Shown here one piece after another: positions 54,517-64,000 of a DNA stretch of 64,000 nt (position 1 is the first letter of the stretch; each line of letters opens with the position of its first letter). The stretch lies in NCBI RefSeq assembly GCF_009176645.1, contig NZ_AP019007.1, forward strand, positions 1,922,001 to 1,986,000. The letters are read 5' to 3'. Made by a program: the position numbers and the translations under genes. This stretch comes from Enterobacter oligotrophicus (GTDB taxonomy: Bacteria > Pseudomonadota > Gammaproteobacteria > Enterobacterales > Enterobacteriaceae). The notes beneath the pieces are model-generated. The model worked only from the letters and a program-made list of their open reading frames with translations. It ran no database searches and had not been told where the DNA came from.

Positions 54517-56457
54517 TCAAACAGAGTATCTTTGCAAATATTTTTTCACATTGGTGTCAAGCGGCTGAGAGGCAGCAAAAAAATCCCCCTGACCACCCGT
54601 CACACCACGCTCTGTCAACATCTGCCATTCGCCTCTGGCGCGCACGCCTGTGGCAAATACTTGCGTTTGCGTTCCCATACACGCTTCAACCAGGCTCTGG
54701 ACCAGCAGCTGGTTTTCCGTGCGTTTTTCAATATTCCTTACCAGCCCTGGATGCAACTTCAGTAATTCCACATCCAGCTCCTTGATCCAACTGGTGCTCA
54801 CCAGCGTCAGCCCCGCCTGCGTTACCGCCACACGAGCCCCGAGCGCATTGATTAAACGCACCACCGGACGTAACCGGCTGATGTGTTGACCAACATCTGC
54901 CTCTGCAAGTTCAAAAATAATGCGTTTGCGTTGCGATTTTTCGCATTGCATTAAAATATCACGTAACCAGCGCTGAAAACGCGGGCGAATCAATGACTCA
55001 ACGGTCACCTGTAACGCCAGTTTTTCTTCCGGCCAGAACGATAAGAATGGGATCAGCCGGGTAATTTGCTGGCGGTCATACTCTTCTGAAAGCCCAAATT
55101 GCAGCACCATCGGCAGATATTCTGCAGAAATAACCTCTTCCGTACCGTCAAAAATACGACACAGCAGTTCCCGATGATGGACATGTCCATTTTTCATGAC
55201 CGCGGGTTTTTGGTAAATACGCGGCCCGCCGCGACTCAGCATTTGCTCAATCAACGTTCGCCAGCGCACGTTACCGCGCCCTTTTTCCGGCAGCGAATCA
55301 TCGTAAACCGCCCAGCCATTTGCTCCCTGCAGCACGGCATTTCGGGTCGCGGCTTCGGCATGCTCCATCACCTGCTCTGTCGACTGCCCGCCGCGCCAGG
55401 CACAGATCCCCATATGCACCATGTCGTCCCTGTCGAGCATTTTGCTTTGTGGCAATGCATCGACGGCTTTCAGCAACTGGCTGGCAATACTTTCGGACTC
55501 TTTCAGAGTGCGATGGGGAAGCAACACGGCGTAGTCGCTGCGGTGATAACGCGCCAGCAGTGAGCCGGGATAGCGCATAATAAAGGTCGACAGCAGGTTG
55601 ATTAGCGTAAAGAGATTCTCTTCCGCAACGCGTCGCCCCCAGGTGTCGCGCAGAAGGTCAAAATCAGGCAGGCGAATCATCATCACCACACCATGGGTGC
55701 CGACCTTCTCAGAGTCATCCAGCAATGTCGCCAGTTGATTATCAAAGAAGAGACGGTTGTTCAGCCCCGTTTTGTTATCCTGCGCGGCGTAGGAACGGAT
55801 CAGCGTGTCCATACGGCTACGCTGATCGCTGGCAAACTGAATTTCCGAGAGCAACACATCCAGCGCGCTGCTGGTGCGTGATGGCCATTCATATACCGAA
55901 CCGCGCACCTGCGGGCCACGTTCACCGTTCAGTATCCGCACTGAACGGGTTTCCAGAAGTTCCTGGCCGGAGAGCTGGCGACGCAGCCAACGTACCGCGA
56001 GGAAAATCAGCAGCACAATAAAGGCGACGGAGAGGGTCAGCGGTGCGGTGGTCAACAACGAGTGGAAGTAATTGGCCATCGGGTCCAGGTAGACGATGCG
56101 AACAGCCATGCCTGGATGTTTAAGCGAATGGATCGTCACTTCCTTGTACTGATTGACCGTCCCGGCCGGGCGATAGCTCCCCTGACGGGTATGGCTAAAA
56201 ACGGTGCTTTTTCCCTGATGAATGTCGATGCGGACAATATCCACTGGCACCATCAGCTCATCAAGCTCACGTGACAGCACCGGGAATGAGGTAGTAATCA
56301 GGCGAGTATCGATGACCGATGCAACAGACTCTACCCGATTGACCAGCTTATCCTGAATGGCGTTATAGAAGCTCAGGGAGCAGCCCACCAGGGTCACAAA
56401 GATAGTCAGCCCCGTCAGCAAGGTGATGAAAGCTGAGAATTTCGTCGTTAATCGCAT
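54517..56457 (-). CDS. csrD: CsrD, degradation factor for CsrB/CsrC RNAs
   Basis: CsrD targets the regulatory RNAs CsrB and CsrC to RNase E. It has 646 residues, as in E. coli. Two membrane helices (about 8-30 and 138-157) bracket a periplasmic domain, followed by a HAMP-like linker. The GGDEF domain is degenerate, with HRSDY at 305-309 in place of the active motif. The EAL domain is also degenerate, opening with ELL. Neither should make or cut cyclic di-GMP. Confidence 0.95.
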   Translation of the reverse strand: MRLTTKFSAFITLLTGLTIFVTLVGCSLSFYNAIQDKLVNRVESVASVIDTRLITTSFPVLSRELDELMVPVDIVRIDIHQGKSTVFSHTRQGSYRPAGTVNQYKEVTIHSLKHPGMAVRIVYLDPMANYFHSLLTTAPLTLSVAFIVLLIFLAVRWLRRQLSGQELLETRSVRILNGERGPQVRGSVYEWPSRTSSALDVLLSEIQFASDQRSRMDTLIRSYAAQDNKTGLNNRLFFDNQLATLLDDSEKVGTHGVVMMIRLPDFDLLRDTWGRRVAEENLFTLINLLSTFIMRYPGSLLARYHRSDYAVLLPHRTLKESESIASQLLKAVDALPQSKMLDRDDMVHMGICAWRGGQSTEQVMEHAEAATRNAVLQGANGWAVYDDSLPEKGRGNVRWRTLIEQMLSRGGPRIYQKPAVMKNGHVHHRELLCRIFDGTEEVISAEYLPMVLQFGLSEEYDRQQITRLIPFLSFWPEEKLALQVTVESLIRPRFQRWLRDILMQCEKSQRKRIIFELAEADVGQHISRLRPVVRLINALGARVAVTQAGLTLVSTSWIKELDVELLKLHPGLVRNIEKRTENQLLVQSLVEACMGTQTQVFATGVRARGEWQMLTERGVTGGQGDFFAASQPLDTNVKKYLQRYSV

Positions 56458-56639
56458 CCTTGAGATTACTCCGTGGGTTGATGGGGTAGCAAGTAAGCGC
56501 TAACTTGCATTTCAGATGCGGCATACTACCAAACCTGGTGTATCTGGCAATTTATTGCGTTAAATCGGCATCGCGTTTCATTGAGCGAGTATAGTCTTCA
56601 GAAATTATTTTCCAATCATCTGAGCAGTGAGGACCCGAT
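56458..56639. promoter_or_regulatory. divergent csrD / acuI promoter region
   Basis: A 182-bp gap between divergent genes with GAGGACC just before the acuI start. No clear box pair or operator was recognised. Confidence 0.3.
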
Positions 56640-57614
56640 ATGCAGGCTTTGATCTTAGAACAGCAGGACGGCAAAACGCTTGCCTCGGTGCAAGCCATTG
56701 AGGAGAGCCGACTGCCTGAAGGCGACGTTACGGTCGACATTGACTGGTCCAGCCTTAACTATAAGGATGCACTGGCCATTACGGGCAAAGGTAAAATCAT
56801 CCGAAATTTCCCCATGGTGCCGGGAATCGACTTCGCGGGTCGCGTACATACGAGCGAAGATCCCCGTTTCCACGCGGGGCAACAGGTGCTGCTTACGGGC
56901 TGGGGCGTGGGTGAGAATCACTGGGGCGGTCTGGCCTCTCAGGCGCGCGTGAAAGGCGACTGGCTGGTGCCGATGCCGAAGGGTCTGGATGGCCGTAAAG
57001 CAATGATCATCGGTACTGCAGGCTTTACCGCCATGCTGTGCGTGATGGCACTGGAAGATGCCGGTATTCGTCCTGAGTCAGGTGAGATTGTCGTGACCGG
57101 TGCCAGCGGTGGCGTCGGCAGCACGGCAGTGACGCTGCTGCATAAGCTGGGTTATCAGGTTGCTGCCGTTTCTGGCCGCGAAAGTACACATGACTATCTG
57201 CGCCAACTCGGTGCAAGCCGAATTCTGAGCCGTGACGAGTTTGCCGAAACCCGTCCACTGGAGAAACAGGTCTGGGCTGGCGCGGTAGATACCGTGGGTG
57301 ACAAAGTGCTGGCGAAGGTGCTGGCGCAGATGAATTACGGCGGCTGTGTGGCAGCCTGCGGTCTGGCGGGAGGATTCGCCCTGCCAACCACGGTGATGCC
57401 ATTTATTCTGCGTAACGTGCGCCTGCAAGGGGTGGATTCTGTTATGACGCCAGCAGCCCGTCGTGCAGAGGCCTGGGAGCGCCTGGTACGCGATCTTCCA
57501 GCGTCGTTCTATGACCAGAGCGCAACCGAGATTACCCTGAGCCAGGCACCGGAATATGCCAGCAAGATCATGGACAATCAGTTCCAGGGCCGCGCGCTGG
57601 TGAAAATCGCCTAA
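56640..57614 (+). CDS. acuI: AcuI (YhdH), NADPH-dependent acrylyl-CoA reductase
   Basis: AcuI is a zinc-free quinone oxidoreductase-like member of the medium-chain family. It reduces acrylyl-CoA to propionyl-CoA, removing a toxic electrophile. It has 324 residues, as in E. coli, with the NADPH loop GASGGVGSTA near residue 154. It starts MQALILEQQDGKT. Confidence 0.94.
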   Translation: MQALILEQQDGKTLASVQAIEESRLPEGDVTVDIDWSSLNYKDALAITGKGKIIRNFPMVPGIDFAGRVHTSEDPRFHAGQQVLLTGWGVGENHWGGLASQARVKGDWLVPMPKGLDGRKAMIIGTAGFTAMLCVMALEDAGIRPESGEIVVTGASGGVGSTAVTLLHKLGYQVAAVSGRESTHDYLRQLGASRILSRDEFAETRPLEKQVWAGAVDTVGDKVLAKVLAQMNYGGCVAACGLAGGFALPTTVMPFILRNVRLQGVDSVMTPAARRAEAWERLVRDLPASFYDQSATEITLSQAPEYASKIMDNQFQGRALVKIA

Positions 57615-57691
57615 ACTTCAAATTTTCGTGACATATTCGCGCTAACCCTTCTCCTCCGTCATGCTTAGAAAAACGCATGACGGAGGAAGCC

Positions 57692-58693
57692 ATGAAAACC
57701 CGAAAACTGACGGAAGCCGACGTTACGTCCGAATCTGTCTTTATGTTACAGCGCCGCCAGATCCTGAAAATGCTGGGTATCAGCGCGACCGCGCTAACGC
57801 TTTCCCCGGCAGCGCATGCTGATTTGCTTGACTGGTTTAAAGGCAACGATCGCCCGAAAGCGCCCTCCGGTGCCCCGCTCACCTTTACGAAGCCTGCTGA
57901 GTGGCAAAATAAACTGACGCTGACGCCGGAAGATAAAGTTACCGGCTATAACAATTTCTACGAATTTGGTCTGGATAAGGCCGATCCTGCTGCCAACGCG
58001 GGCAGCATGAAAACCGACCCGTGGACGTTAAAAATCGATGGCGAAGTGGCAAAGCCGCTGACGCTGGACCACCACGATCTCACCACCCGTTTCCCGCTCG
58101 AAGAGCGTATTTATCGCATGCGCTGTGTGGAAGCCTGGTCGATGGTGGTGCCCTGGGTCGGGTTCCCGCTGCATAAACTGCTGGCGATGGTTGAGCCCAC
58201 CAGCAATGCGAAATATGTCGCCTTCCAGACGCGCTATGCCCCGGACGAGATGCCTGGCCAGAAAGACCGGTTCATCGGCGGCGGGCTTGAGTATCCTTAT
58301 GTCGAGGGATTACGGCTCGATGAGGCGATGCATCCGCTTACGCTGCTGACCGTGGGTGTTTACGGTAAAGCACTGCCGCCGCAGAACGGTGCACCTGTCC
58401 GTTTAACCGTGCCGTGGAAATATGGTTTCAAAGGGATCAAATCTATCGTCAGTATTAAGCTCACCCGCGAACGCCCGCCAACCACCTGGAATCTGGCCGC
58501 GCCAGACGAATACGGCTTTTTTGCCAATGTGAATCCGCATGTGGATCATCCCCGCTGGTCACAGGCCACTGAACGGTTTATCGGTTCTGGCGGCGCGCTG
58601 GATGTTAAGCGTCAGCCAACGCTGCTGTTTAATGGCTATGCGGATGAAGTGGCGTCGCTGTATCGCGGGCTTAATTTACGGGAGAACTTCTGA
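57692..58693 (+). CDS. msrP: MsrP, periplasmic methionine sulfoxide reductase catalytic subunit
   Basis: MsrP (YedY) is a molybdopterin enzyme that repairs oxidised methionine in periplasmic proteins. The start at 57692 follows GGAGGA and gives 333 residues. The Tat signal has twin arginines at 21-22 (RRQILK) and a likely cleavage at AHA-D (43-44). Cys145 in MRCVEAWS is the molybdenum ligand. msrQ follows with no gap. In E. coli K-12 this pair lies elsewhere, next to hiuH. Confidence 0.95.
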   Translation: MKTRKLTEADVTSESVFMLQRRQILKMLGISATALTLSPAAHADLLDWFKGNDRPKAPSGAPLTFTKPAEWQNKLTLTPEDKVTGYNNFYEFGLDKADPAANAGSMKTDPWTLKIDGEVAKPLTLDHHDLTTRFPLEERIYRMRCVEAWSMVVPWVGFPLHKLLAMVEPTSNAKYVAFQTRYAPDEMPGQKDRFIGGGLEYPYVEGLRLDEAMHPLTLLTVGVYGKALPPQNGAPVRLTVPWKYGFKGIKSIVSIKLTRERPPTTWNLAAPDEYGFFANVNPHVDHPRWSQATERFIGSGGALDVKRQPTLLFNGYADEVASLYRGLNLRENF

Positions 58694-59293
58694 GTGCGTT
58701 TAACGGCAAAGCAGATAACCTGGCTGAAAGTGCTGCTTCACTTAGCCGGTTTGCTTCCTTTTATCTGGCTGTTTTGGGCAGCCAGTCACGGTGCGTTTAG
58801 CGCCGACCCGGCAAAAGATATTCAACACTTTACGGGTAGGATGGCTCTGAAATTTTTACTGGCGACCTTGTTGGTTTCCCCGCTCGCGCGCTACGCTAAA
58901 CAGCCATTATTGATACGCACCCGTCGGCTGTTGGGGCTATGGTGTTTTGCCTGGGCGACGCTTCACCTCACCAGCTATGCGTTGCTTGAGCTTGGGATTA
59001 ACAACCTGACACTGCTGGGTAGTGAGCTGGTGACGCGCCCGTATCTGACGCTGGGTATTGTGAGCTGGATGATTTTACTGGCGCTGGCGCTAACGTCTAC
59101 CCAATATGCGCAGCGAAAACTGGGCAGGCGCTGGCAATTGCTGCACAATTTCGTCTATCTTGTCGCGATCCTCGCCCCCATTCATTACCTGTGGTCGGTG
59201 AAGATTTTATCCCCTCAGCCCATCCTCTATGCGCTGCTGGCATTGGCGCTTTTAGCATGGCGTTACAAGAAGTTCCGCCAGTGGTTGCGATAG
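58694..59293 (+). CDS. msrQ: MsrQ, heme-binding membrane subunit of MsrPQ
   Basis: MsrQ (YedZ) is a b-type heme protein that passes electrons from the respiratory chain to MsrP. It begins with GTG at 58694, directly after the msrP TGA, and has 199 residues. About six membrane helices are visible, with heme-ligand histidines in ATLHLTSYA and LLHNFVYL. Confidence 0.94.
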   Translation: MRLTAKQITWLKVLLHLAGLLPFIWLFWAASHGAFSADPAKDIQHFTGRMALKFLLATLLVSPLARYAKQPLLIRTRRLLGLWCFAWATLHLTSYALLELGINNLTLLGSELVTRPYLTLGIVSWMILLALALTSTQYAQRKLGRRWQLLHNFVYLVAILAPIHYLWSVKILSPQPILYALLALALLAWRYKKFRQWLR

Positions 59294-59527
59294 TTCGCGA
59301 AACTGTGCGTTTTCCCGCAGAAAACTTATCAACCGTGAATCTTTTTCTGATAGCGGTTGATAATCTTCCCTGATAAGACCAGTATTTAGCTGCCAAATGC
59401 TACGAAATCGTTATAATGTGCGACTTTGGTTTTCCTGACAGGGGTTTCAGGCCTCTGAAAAGGTGACAATCGCGCATCGAAGGTATATTTTGTTTTTTAC
59501 CGGAGAATCGCAGGAGATAGCGGCACA
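59294..59527 (+). promoter_or_regulatory. aroQ-accBC upstream region
   Basis: This 234-bp gap contains a perfect -10 (TATAAT, 59412-59417) with a fair -35 (CTGCCA, 59390-59395) at 16-bp spacing. That gives a leader of about 100 bases to aroQ. The region likely drives aroQ, accB and accC together. In E. coli accB is preceded by a long leader and is repressed by AccB itself; whether that holds here is unknown. Confidence 0.55.
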
Positions 59528-59980
59528 ATGGCTGATAAATTCCAGATCTTAGTTTTGAACGGACCGAACCTGAACATGCTCGGCACCCGTGAGCCAGAGA
59601 AGTATGGCACGCTGACATTGAGTGAAATTGTTAACCGTCTGGGTACGGAAGCCGCTTCGCTCAATGTGGATTTGGACCATTTTCAGTCTAACGCGGAGTA
59701 CGCACTCATCGACCGTATTCATCAGGCTAAAGACAATGTGGACTATATCCTGATCAATCCGGCCGCGTTTACGCACACCAGTGTTGCTATCCGCGACGCA
59801 CTGCTTGCGGTGAGTATCCCGTTTATCGAGATCCACCTGAGTAACGTGCACGCCCGAGAGCCGTTCCGCCACCATTCCTATTTGTCGGATATCGCCGCTG
59901 GCGTGATCTGTGGTCTGGGTGCAGACGGTTATTCATACGCTTTACAGACAGCGGTCAAACGCTTGTCACAATCACACTAA
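59528..59980 (+). CDS. aroQ: AroQ, type II 3-dehydroquinate dehydratase
   Basis: AroQ converts 3-dehydroquinate to 3-dehydroshikimate in the shikimate pathway. It has 150 residues, typical of the small dodecameric type II enzyme, with motifs [14 protein letters not shown] at the N-terminus and [17 protein letters not shown] near residue 99. E. coli K-12 uses only the unrelated type I enzyme AroD and lacks this gene upstream of accB. Here aroQ is 21 bp from accB, suggesting cotranscription. Confidence 0.96.
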   Translation: MADKFQILVLNGPNLNMLGTREPEKYGTLTLSEIVNRLGTEAASLNVDLDHFQSNAEYALIDRIHQAKDNVDYILINPAAFTHTSVAIRDALLAVSIPFIEIHLSNVHAREPFRHHSYLSDIAAGVICGLGADGYSYALQTAVKRLSQSH

Positions 59981-60001
59981 ACAAGAGTACGGAACCCACT
60001 C

Positions 60002-60463
60002 ATGGATATTCGTAAGATTAAAAAACTGATCGAGCTGGTTGAAGAATCAGGCATCTCCGAACTGGAAATTTCTGAAGGCGAAGAGTCTGTACGCATCAGC
60101 CGTGCAGCCCCAGCCGCTAGCTTCCCGGTAATGCAGCAAGCCTATGCTGCGCCAGTGCAGCAGCCTGCGCTTTCCGCAGCCGTTGCGCCAGCAGCAGAAG
60201 CCGCACCTGCAGCAGCTGCAGAAATCAGTGGTCACATCGTACGTTCCCCAATGGTTGGTACTTTCTACCGCACCCCGAGCCCGGACGCGAAAGCGTTCAT
60301 CGAAGTGGGTCAGAAAGTCAACGTAGGCGATACCCTGTGCATCGTTGAAGCCATGAAAATGATGAACCAAATCGAAGCAGACAAATCAGGTACTGTGAAA
60401 GCGATTCTGGTCGAAAGTGGTCAGCCGGTAGAATTTGACGAGCCGCTGGTCGTCATCGAGTAA
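60002..60463 (+). CDS. accB: AccB, biotin carboxyl carrier protein
   Basis: AccB carries biotin in acetyl-CoA carboxylase, the first step of fatty acid synthesis. It has 153 residues (E. coli 156). The N-terminal domain is joined to the biotinyl domain by an Ala/Pro-rich linker (about 35-73). Biotin attaches to Lys119 in EAMKMMNQ. The three-residue length difference lies ahead of this lysine, in the linker region. Confidence 0.97.
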
Positions 60464-60473
60464 CGAGGCGAAC

Positions 60474-61823
60474 ATGCTGGATAAAATTGTCATCGCCAAC
60501 CGCGGCGAGATTGCACTGCGTATTCTTCGTGCCTGTAAAGAACTGGGCATCAAGACCGTCGCTGTGCACTCAAGCGCGGATCGCGATTTAAAACACGTAT
60601 TGCTGGCGGATGAGACGGTCTGTATTGGCCCGGCTCCGTCCGTAAAAAGCTATCTGAACATCCCGGCTATCATCAGCGCCGCTGAAATCACCGGCGCGGT
60701 GGCTATTCATCCGGGTTATGGTTTCCTCTCTGAGAACGCCAACTTTGCCGAGCAGGTTGAACGCTCTGGCTTTATCTTCATCGGCCCGAAAGCTGACACC
60801 ATCCGCCTGATGGGCGACAAAGTGTCTGCTATCACCGCGATGAAGAAAGCCGGTGTGCCAACCGTTCCCGGCTCCGACGGCCCTCTGACCGACGACATGG
60901 ATGCTAACCGTGCTCATGCGAAACGCATTGGCTACCCGGTGATCATCAAGGCGTCTGGCGGCGGCGGCGGTCGCGGTATGCGCGTTGTGCGCAGCGATGC
61001 TGAACTGGCGCAGTCCATCTCCATGACCAAAGCGGAAGCGAAAGCGGCTTTCAGCAATGACATGGTGTACATGGAAAAATACCTGGAAAACCCACGCCAC
61101 ATCGAAATTCAGGTGTTGGCTGACGGTCAGGGTAACGCGATTTATCTGGCTGAACGTGACTGCTCCATGCAGCGTCGTCACCAGAAAGTGGTCGAAGAAG
61201 CGCCAGCACCGGGCATTACGCCTGAACTGCGTCGCTACATCGGCGAGCGTTGCGCCAAAGCGTGTGTCGATATCGGCTATCGCGGGGCGGGTACTTTCGA
61301 GTTCCTGTTCGAAAACGGCGAGTTCTACTTCATTGAGATGAACACCCGTATTCAGGTTGAACATCCGGTTACCGAAATGATCACCGGCGTTGACCTGATC
61401 AAAGAACAGCTGCGTATCGCTGCCGGTCAGCCACTGTCCATCAAACAGGAAGAAGTTGTGGTGAAAGGCCATGCGGTAGAGTGCCGTATTAACGCCGAAG
61501 ACCCGAATACCTTCCTGCCAAGTCCGGGTAAAATCACGCGTTTCCACGCGCCGGGCGGCTTTGGTGTGCGCTGGGAGTCTCATATTTACGCCGGTTACAC
61601 CGTACCGCCGTACTATGATTCAATGATCGGTAAACTTATCTGCTACGGCGAAAACCGTGACGTGGCGATTGCCCGCATGAAAAATGCCCTGCAGGAGCTG
61701 ATCATCGACGGTATCAAAACCAACGTTGATCTGCAGATGCGTATCATGAGCGACGAGCACTTCCAGAATGGTGGAACCAACATCCACTATCTGGAGAAAA
61801 AACTCGGTCTGAACGAGAAGTAA
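60474..61823 (+). CDS. accC: AccC, biotin carboxylase
   Basis: AccC carboxylates the biotin on AccB using ATP and bicarbonate. The start at 60474 ([11 protein letters not shown]) gives 449 residues, as in E. coli. The ATP-grasp glycine loop [11 protein letters not shown] lies near residue 161, and the metal-binding [14 protein letters not shown] near residue 288. It follows accB by ten bases and ends at a strong terminator. Confidence 0.98.
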   Translation: MLDKIVIANRGEIALRILRACKELGIKTVAVHSSADRDLKHVLLADETVCIGPAPSVKSYLNIPAIISAAEITGAVAIHPGYGFLSENANFAEQVERSGFIFIGPKADTIRLMGDKVSAITAMKKAGVPTVPGSDGPLTDDMDANRAHAKRIGYPVIIKASGGGGGRGMRVVRSDAELAQSISMTKAEAKAAFSNDMVYMEKYLENPRHIEIQVLADGQGNAIYLAERDCSMQRRHQKVVEEAPAPGITPELRRYIGERCAKACVDIGYRGAGTFEFLFENGEFYFIEMNTRIQVEHPVTEMITGVDLIKEQLRIAAGQPLSIKQEEVVVKGHAVECRINAEDPNTFLPSPGKITRFHAPGGFGVRWESHIYAGYTVPPYYDSMIGKLICYGENRDVAIARMKNALQELIIDGIKTNVDLQMRIMSDEHFQNGGTNIHYLEKKLGLNEK

Positions 61824-61838
61824 GAAAGCATTAATGCG

Positions 61839-61866
61839 AAAAGGCCGGATTATCCGGCCTTTTTTA
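61839..61866 (+). terminator. accBC terminator
   Basis: An 11-bp stem (AAAAGGCCGGA / TCCGGCCTTTT) with a three-base loop ends in a T-run, sixteen bases after the accC stop. Confidence 0.94.
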
Positions 61867-61931
61867 TTTCTGGGGATCGTAAAGCCCCATCATGTACAAT
61901 CCCCGCTTTCTTCATCCACAAGGGACAACAA

Positions 61932-62174
61932 ATGGACAAGCGTTTTGTTCAGGCCCATAAAGAAGCGCGCTGGGCGCTGTGGCTGACCCTTTTCTATCTT
62001 GCCGCATGGTTAGTAACTGCTTACTTACCTGATTCAACCATCGGGATTACCGGCCTGCCACACTGGTTTGAAATGGCCTGCCTGCTGGTGCCGCTGGTAT
62101 TTATCCTGCTGTGCTGGGCGATGGTGAAATTCATCTACCGCGATATTCCACTGGAGGACGATGATGCAGCCTGA
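61932..62174 (+). CDS. yhdT: YhdT, small inner membrane protein
   Basis: This 80-residue DUF997 protein has two membrane helices (about 15-35 and 47-70). Its role is unknown. It overlaps the panF start and is always next to panF in related bacteria, suggesting a shared function with the pantothenate symporter. Confidence 0.93.
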   Translation: MDKRFVQAHKEARWALWLTLFYLAAWLVTAYLPDSTIGITGLPHWFEMACLLVPLVFILLCWAMVKFIYRDIPLEDDDAA

Positions 62175-63615
62175 AGTTATTCTGCCGCTTATCGCTTACC
62201 TGCTGGTCGTGTTTGGTTTGTCTGTTTATGCCATGCGTAAAAGGACGACCGGCACCTTCCTGAATGAGTATTTCCTCGGTAGCCGTTCGATGGGCGGCGT
62301 CGTGCTGGCCATGACGCTCACTGCCACTTATATCAGCGCCAGCTCATTTATAGGCGGTCCCGGCGCAGCCTATAAATACGGGCTAGGCTGGGTACTGCTG
62401 GCCATGATCCAGCTTCCTGCCGTCTGGCTCTCTCTGGGCGTTCTGGGCAAAAAGTTTGCCATCCTGGCTCGCCGTTATAATGCCGTGACGCTGAACGATA
62501 TGCTGTTTGCACGCTACCAGAGCCGCTTACTGGTGTGGCTGGCGAGCCTGAGTCTGCTGGTGGCCTTTGTGGGTGCGATGACGGTGCAGTTTATCGGCGG
62601 GGCACGCCTGCTGGAAACGGCGGCGGGTATTCCTTACGAAACGGGGCTGCTCATCTTCGGCGTGAGTATCGCGCTCTATACCGCGTTTGGCGGCTTCCGG
62701 GCCAGCGTGCTGAACGATACGATGCAGGGAATGGTCATGCTCATCGGCACGATTGTTCTGCTGGTGGGCATTGTTCACGCTGCGGGTGGCCTGAGTCATG
62801 CCGTTGAAACCCTCGAAGCCATCGACCCGAAACTGGTCTCTCCGCAGGGTGCGGATGACATCCTTTCCCCGACATTTATGACCTCGTTCTGGGTACTGGT
62901 GTGCTTTGGCGTGATTGGCCTGCCGCATACCGCCGTGCGGTGTATCTCGTATAAAGACAGCAAAGCCGTACACAGAGGTATCATTATCGGCACGATTGTT
63001 GTCGCGATCCTGATGTTTGGCATGCACCTTGCCGGCGCATTAGGGCGCGCGGTGATCCCCGATCTCACCGTGCCGGATCTGGTCATACCTACCCTTATGG
63101 TAAAAGTATTGCCGCCATTCGCCGCGGGGATTTTCCTCGCCGCGCCAATGGCCGCCATTATGTCGACAATCAACGCTCAGCTACTGCAAAGTTCCGCTAC
63201 GATCATTAAAGATCTCTATCTGAACCTGCGTCCTGAGCAGGTGGAGAATGAACGACGCCTGAAGCGTATGTCGGCCGTCATTACTCTGGTGTTAGGAGCA
63301 TTGCTGCTGTTAGCCGCCTGGCGTCCACCGGAGATGATCATCTGGCTGAACCTGCTCGCCTTCGGCGGCCTGGAAGCCGTCTTCCTGTGGCCGCTGGTAT
63401 TGGGTCTTTACTGGGAGCGGGCTAATGCAGCAGGCGCGTTAAGCGGCATGATTGTTGGCGGTGTGCTGTATGCCGTTCTCGCAACATTTAATATTCAGTA
63501 TCTGGGCTTCCATCCGATTGTGCCTTCATTACTGATTAGCTTACTGGCGTTTGTGGTGGGAAACCGTTTCGGTCAGCCCGTTCCGCAGCCCGCCGTGATT
63601 TCTACTGATAAATAA
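62164..63615 (+). CDS. panF: PanF, sodium:pantothenate symporter
   Basis: PanF imports pantothenate for coenzyme A synthesis. It is a solute:sodium symporter with about 12-13 membrane helices. Two adjacent ATGs occur at 62161 and 62164. The second lies six bases from GGAGG and gives 483 residues, as in E. coli; the first would be only three bases from it. The gene overlaps the yhdT end by 11 bases. Confidence 0.95.
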   Translation: MQPEVILPLIAYLLVVFGLSVYAMRKRTTGTFLNEYFLGSRSMGGVVLAMTLTATYISASSFIGGPGAAYKYGLGWVLLAMIQLPAVWLSLGVLGKKFAILARRYNAVTLNDMLFARYQSRLLVWLASLSLLVAFVGAMTVQFIGGARLLETAAGIPYETGLLIFGVSIALYTAFGGFRASVLNDTMQGMVMLIGTIVLLVGIVHAAGGLSHAVETLEAIDPKLVSPQGADDILSPTFMTSFWVLVCFGVIGLPHTAVRCISYKDSKAVHRGIIIGTIVVAILMFGMHLAGALGRAVIPDLTVPDLVIPTLMVKVLPPFAAGIFLAAPMAAIMSTINAQLLQSSATIIKDLYLNLRPEQVENERRLKRMSAVITLVLGALLLLAAWRPPEMIIWLNLLAFGGLEAVFLWPLVLGLYWERANAAGALSGMIVGGVLYAVLATFNIQYLGFHPIVPSLLISLLAFVVGNRFGQPVPQPAVISTDK

Positions 63616-63626
63616 AGAGTTTTGCC

Positions 63627-64000
63627 ATGCCGTGGATCCAACTAAAACTGAACACAACCGGCGCTAACGCCGAAGAGCTGAGTGATGCGTTGATGGAGGC
63701 CGGTGCGGTCTCGATCACCTTCCAGGACACGCATGACACGCCGGTCTTTGAGCCGCTGCCGGGCGAAACGCGCCTGTGGGGTGATACCGACGTTATCGGC
63801 CTGTTCGATGCCGAAACCGACATGAAAGACGTTGTCGCGATCCTTGAGAACCATCCCCTGCTTGGCGTGGGTTTTGTTCATAAAATCGAACAGCTGGAAG
63901 ACAAAGACTGGGAACGCGAGTGGATGGATAACTTCCACCCGATGCAGTTCGGCAAACGTCTGTGGATCTGCCCGAGCTGGCGCGACGTTCCCGATGAAAG
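63627..64000 (+). CDS. prmA: PrmA, ribosomal protein L11 methyltransferase (5' part)
   Basis: PrmA trimethylates ribosomal protein L11. Only the first 124 codons of about 293 are in the window: the N-terminal substrate-recognition domain starting [12 protein letters not shown], up to the linker with PSWRDVPDE. The S-adenosylmethionine domain lies beyond the right edge. It follows panF by 11 bases, the E. coli order. Confidence 0.95.
   Translation, partial: MPWIQLKLNTTGANAEELSDALMEAGAVSITFQDTHDTPVFEPLPGETRLWGDTDVIGLFDAETDMKDVVAILENHPLLGVGFVHKIEQLEDKDWEREWMDNFHPMQFGKRLWICPSWRDVPDE

Noticed and set aside
54517..56457. CsrD as an active cyclic di-GMP enzyme
   Set aside because: The GGDEF motif reads HRSDY and the EAL motif is degenerate, in line with its known RNA decay role.
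60588..61583. A 331-codon minus-strand frame inside accC
   Set aside because: Antisense shadow of a conserved gene with no supporting signals.

Overview
The window is a stretch of enterobacterial chromosome. Nearly every protein is a close match in length and motifs to its Escherichia coli K-12 counterpart. Differences in gene content (aroQ and msrPQ beside accBC, a fused dihydroxyacetone kinase, tandem yhcN genes, yagU beside tldD) point to Enterobacter or a near relative such as Lelliottia or Leclercia; the genus is inferred. I see no prophage, plasmid, insertion sequence, CRISPR array, tRNA or rRNA gene. The DNA is gene-dense, with short REP/BIME palindromes between genes.

Layout. (1) 1-2254: arcB on the minus strand, cut by the window edge about 27 codons before its end. 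(2) 2389-14864: a block that in E. coli K-12 lies about a quarter of the chromosome away: lptG and lptF (minus), then pepA, holC, valS, a yjgM-type acetyltransferase, the aldehyde reductase ahr, an ATP-dependent dihydroxyacetone kinase (minus) and yjgR. Here it sits between arcB and yhcC, which are neighbours in E. coli. (3) 14844-22361: yhcC (minus) and the glutamate synthase operon gltBD. (4) 22396-27120: a sialic acid operon nanA-nanT-nanK-nanQ (minus) with nanR upstream and a clear NanR operator, but no nanE. (5) 27223-35297: sspAB, rplM-rpsI, zapE, zapG, degQ, degS, mdh. (6) 35687-44151: argR, two yhcN paralogues, yhcO, a succinate-semialdehyde dehydrogenase, aaeXAB with divergent aaeR, and yagU. 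(7) 44202-56457: tldD, yhdP, rng, yhdE, mreBCD and csrD, all minus. (8) 56640-64000: acuI, msrPQ, aroQ, accB, accC, yhdT, panF and the start of prmA, all plus.

Functional groups. The window carries envelope construction (LptFG export of lipopolysaccharide, MreBCD rod shape, YhdP lipid transport, ZapE/ZapG division and envelope factors, DegQ/DegS periplasmic quality control, MsrPQ periplasmic methionine repair), translation (ValS, L13, S9), nitrogen and central metabolism (GltBD, Mdh, ArgR, AccBC, AroQ, PanF), sialic acid use, and export of aromatic acids (AaeXAB).

No new defence or mobile system was found. The observations most worth checking are the relocated lptG-yjgR block, whose right junction replaces the last residues of YhcC with sequence read from the antisense of yjgR; the missing nanE; and a small upstream reading frame that overlaps the gltB start. 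REP/BIME elements, a 57-bp tandem hairpin repeat next to zapE, CRP-like sites and many hairpin terminators are listed individually.
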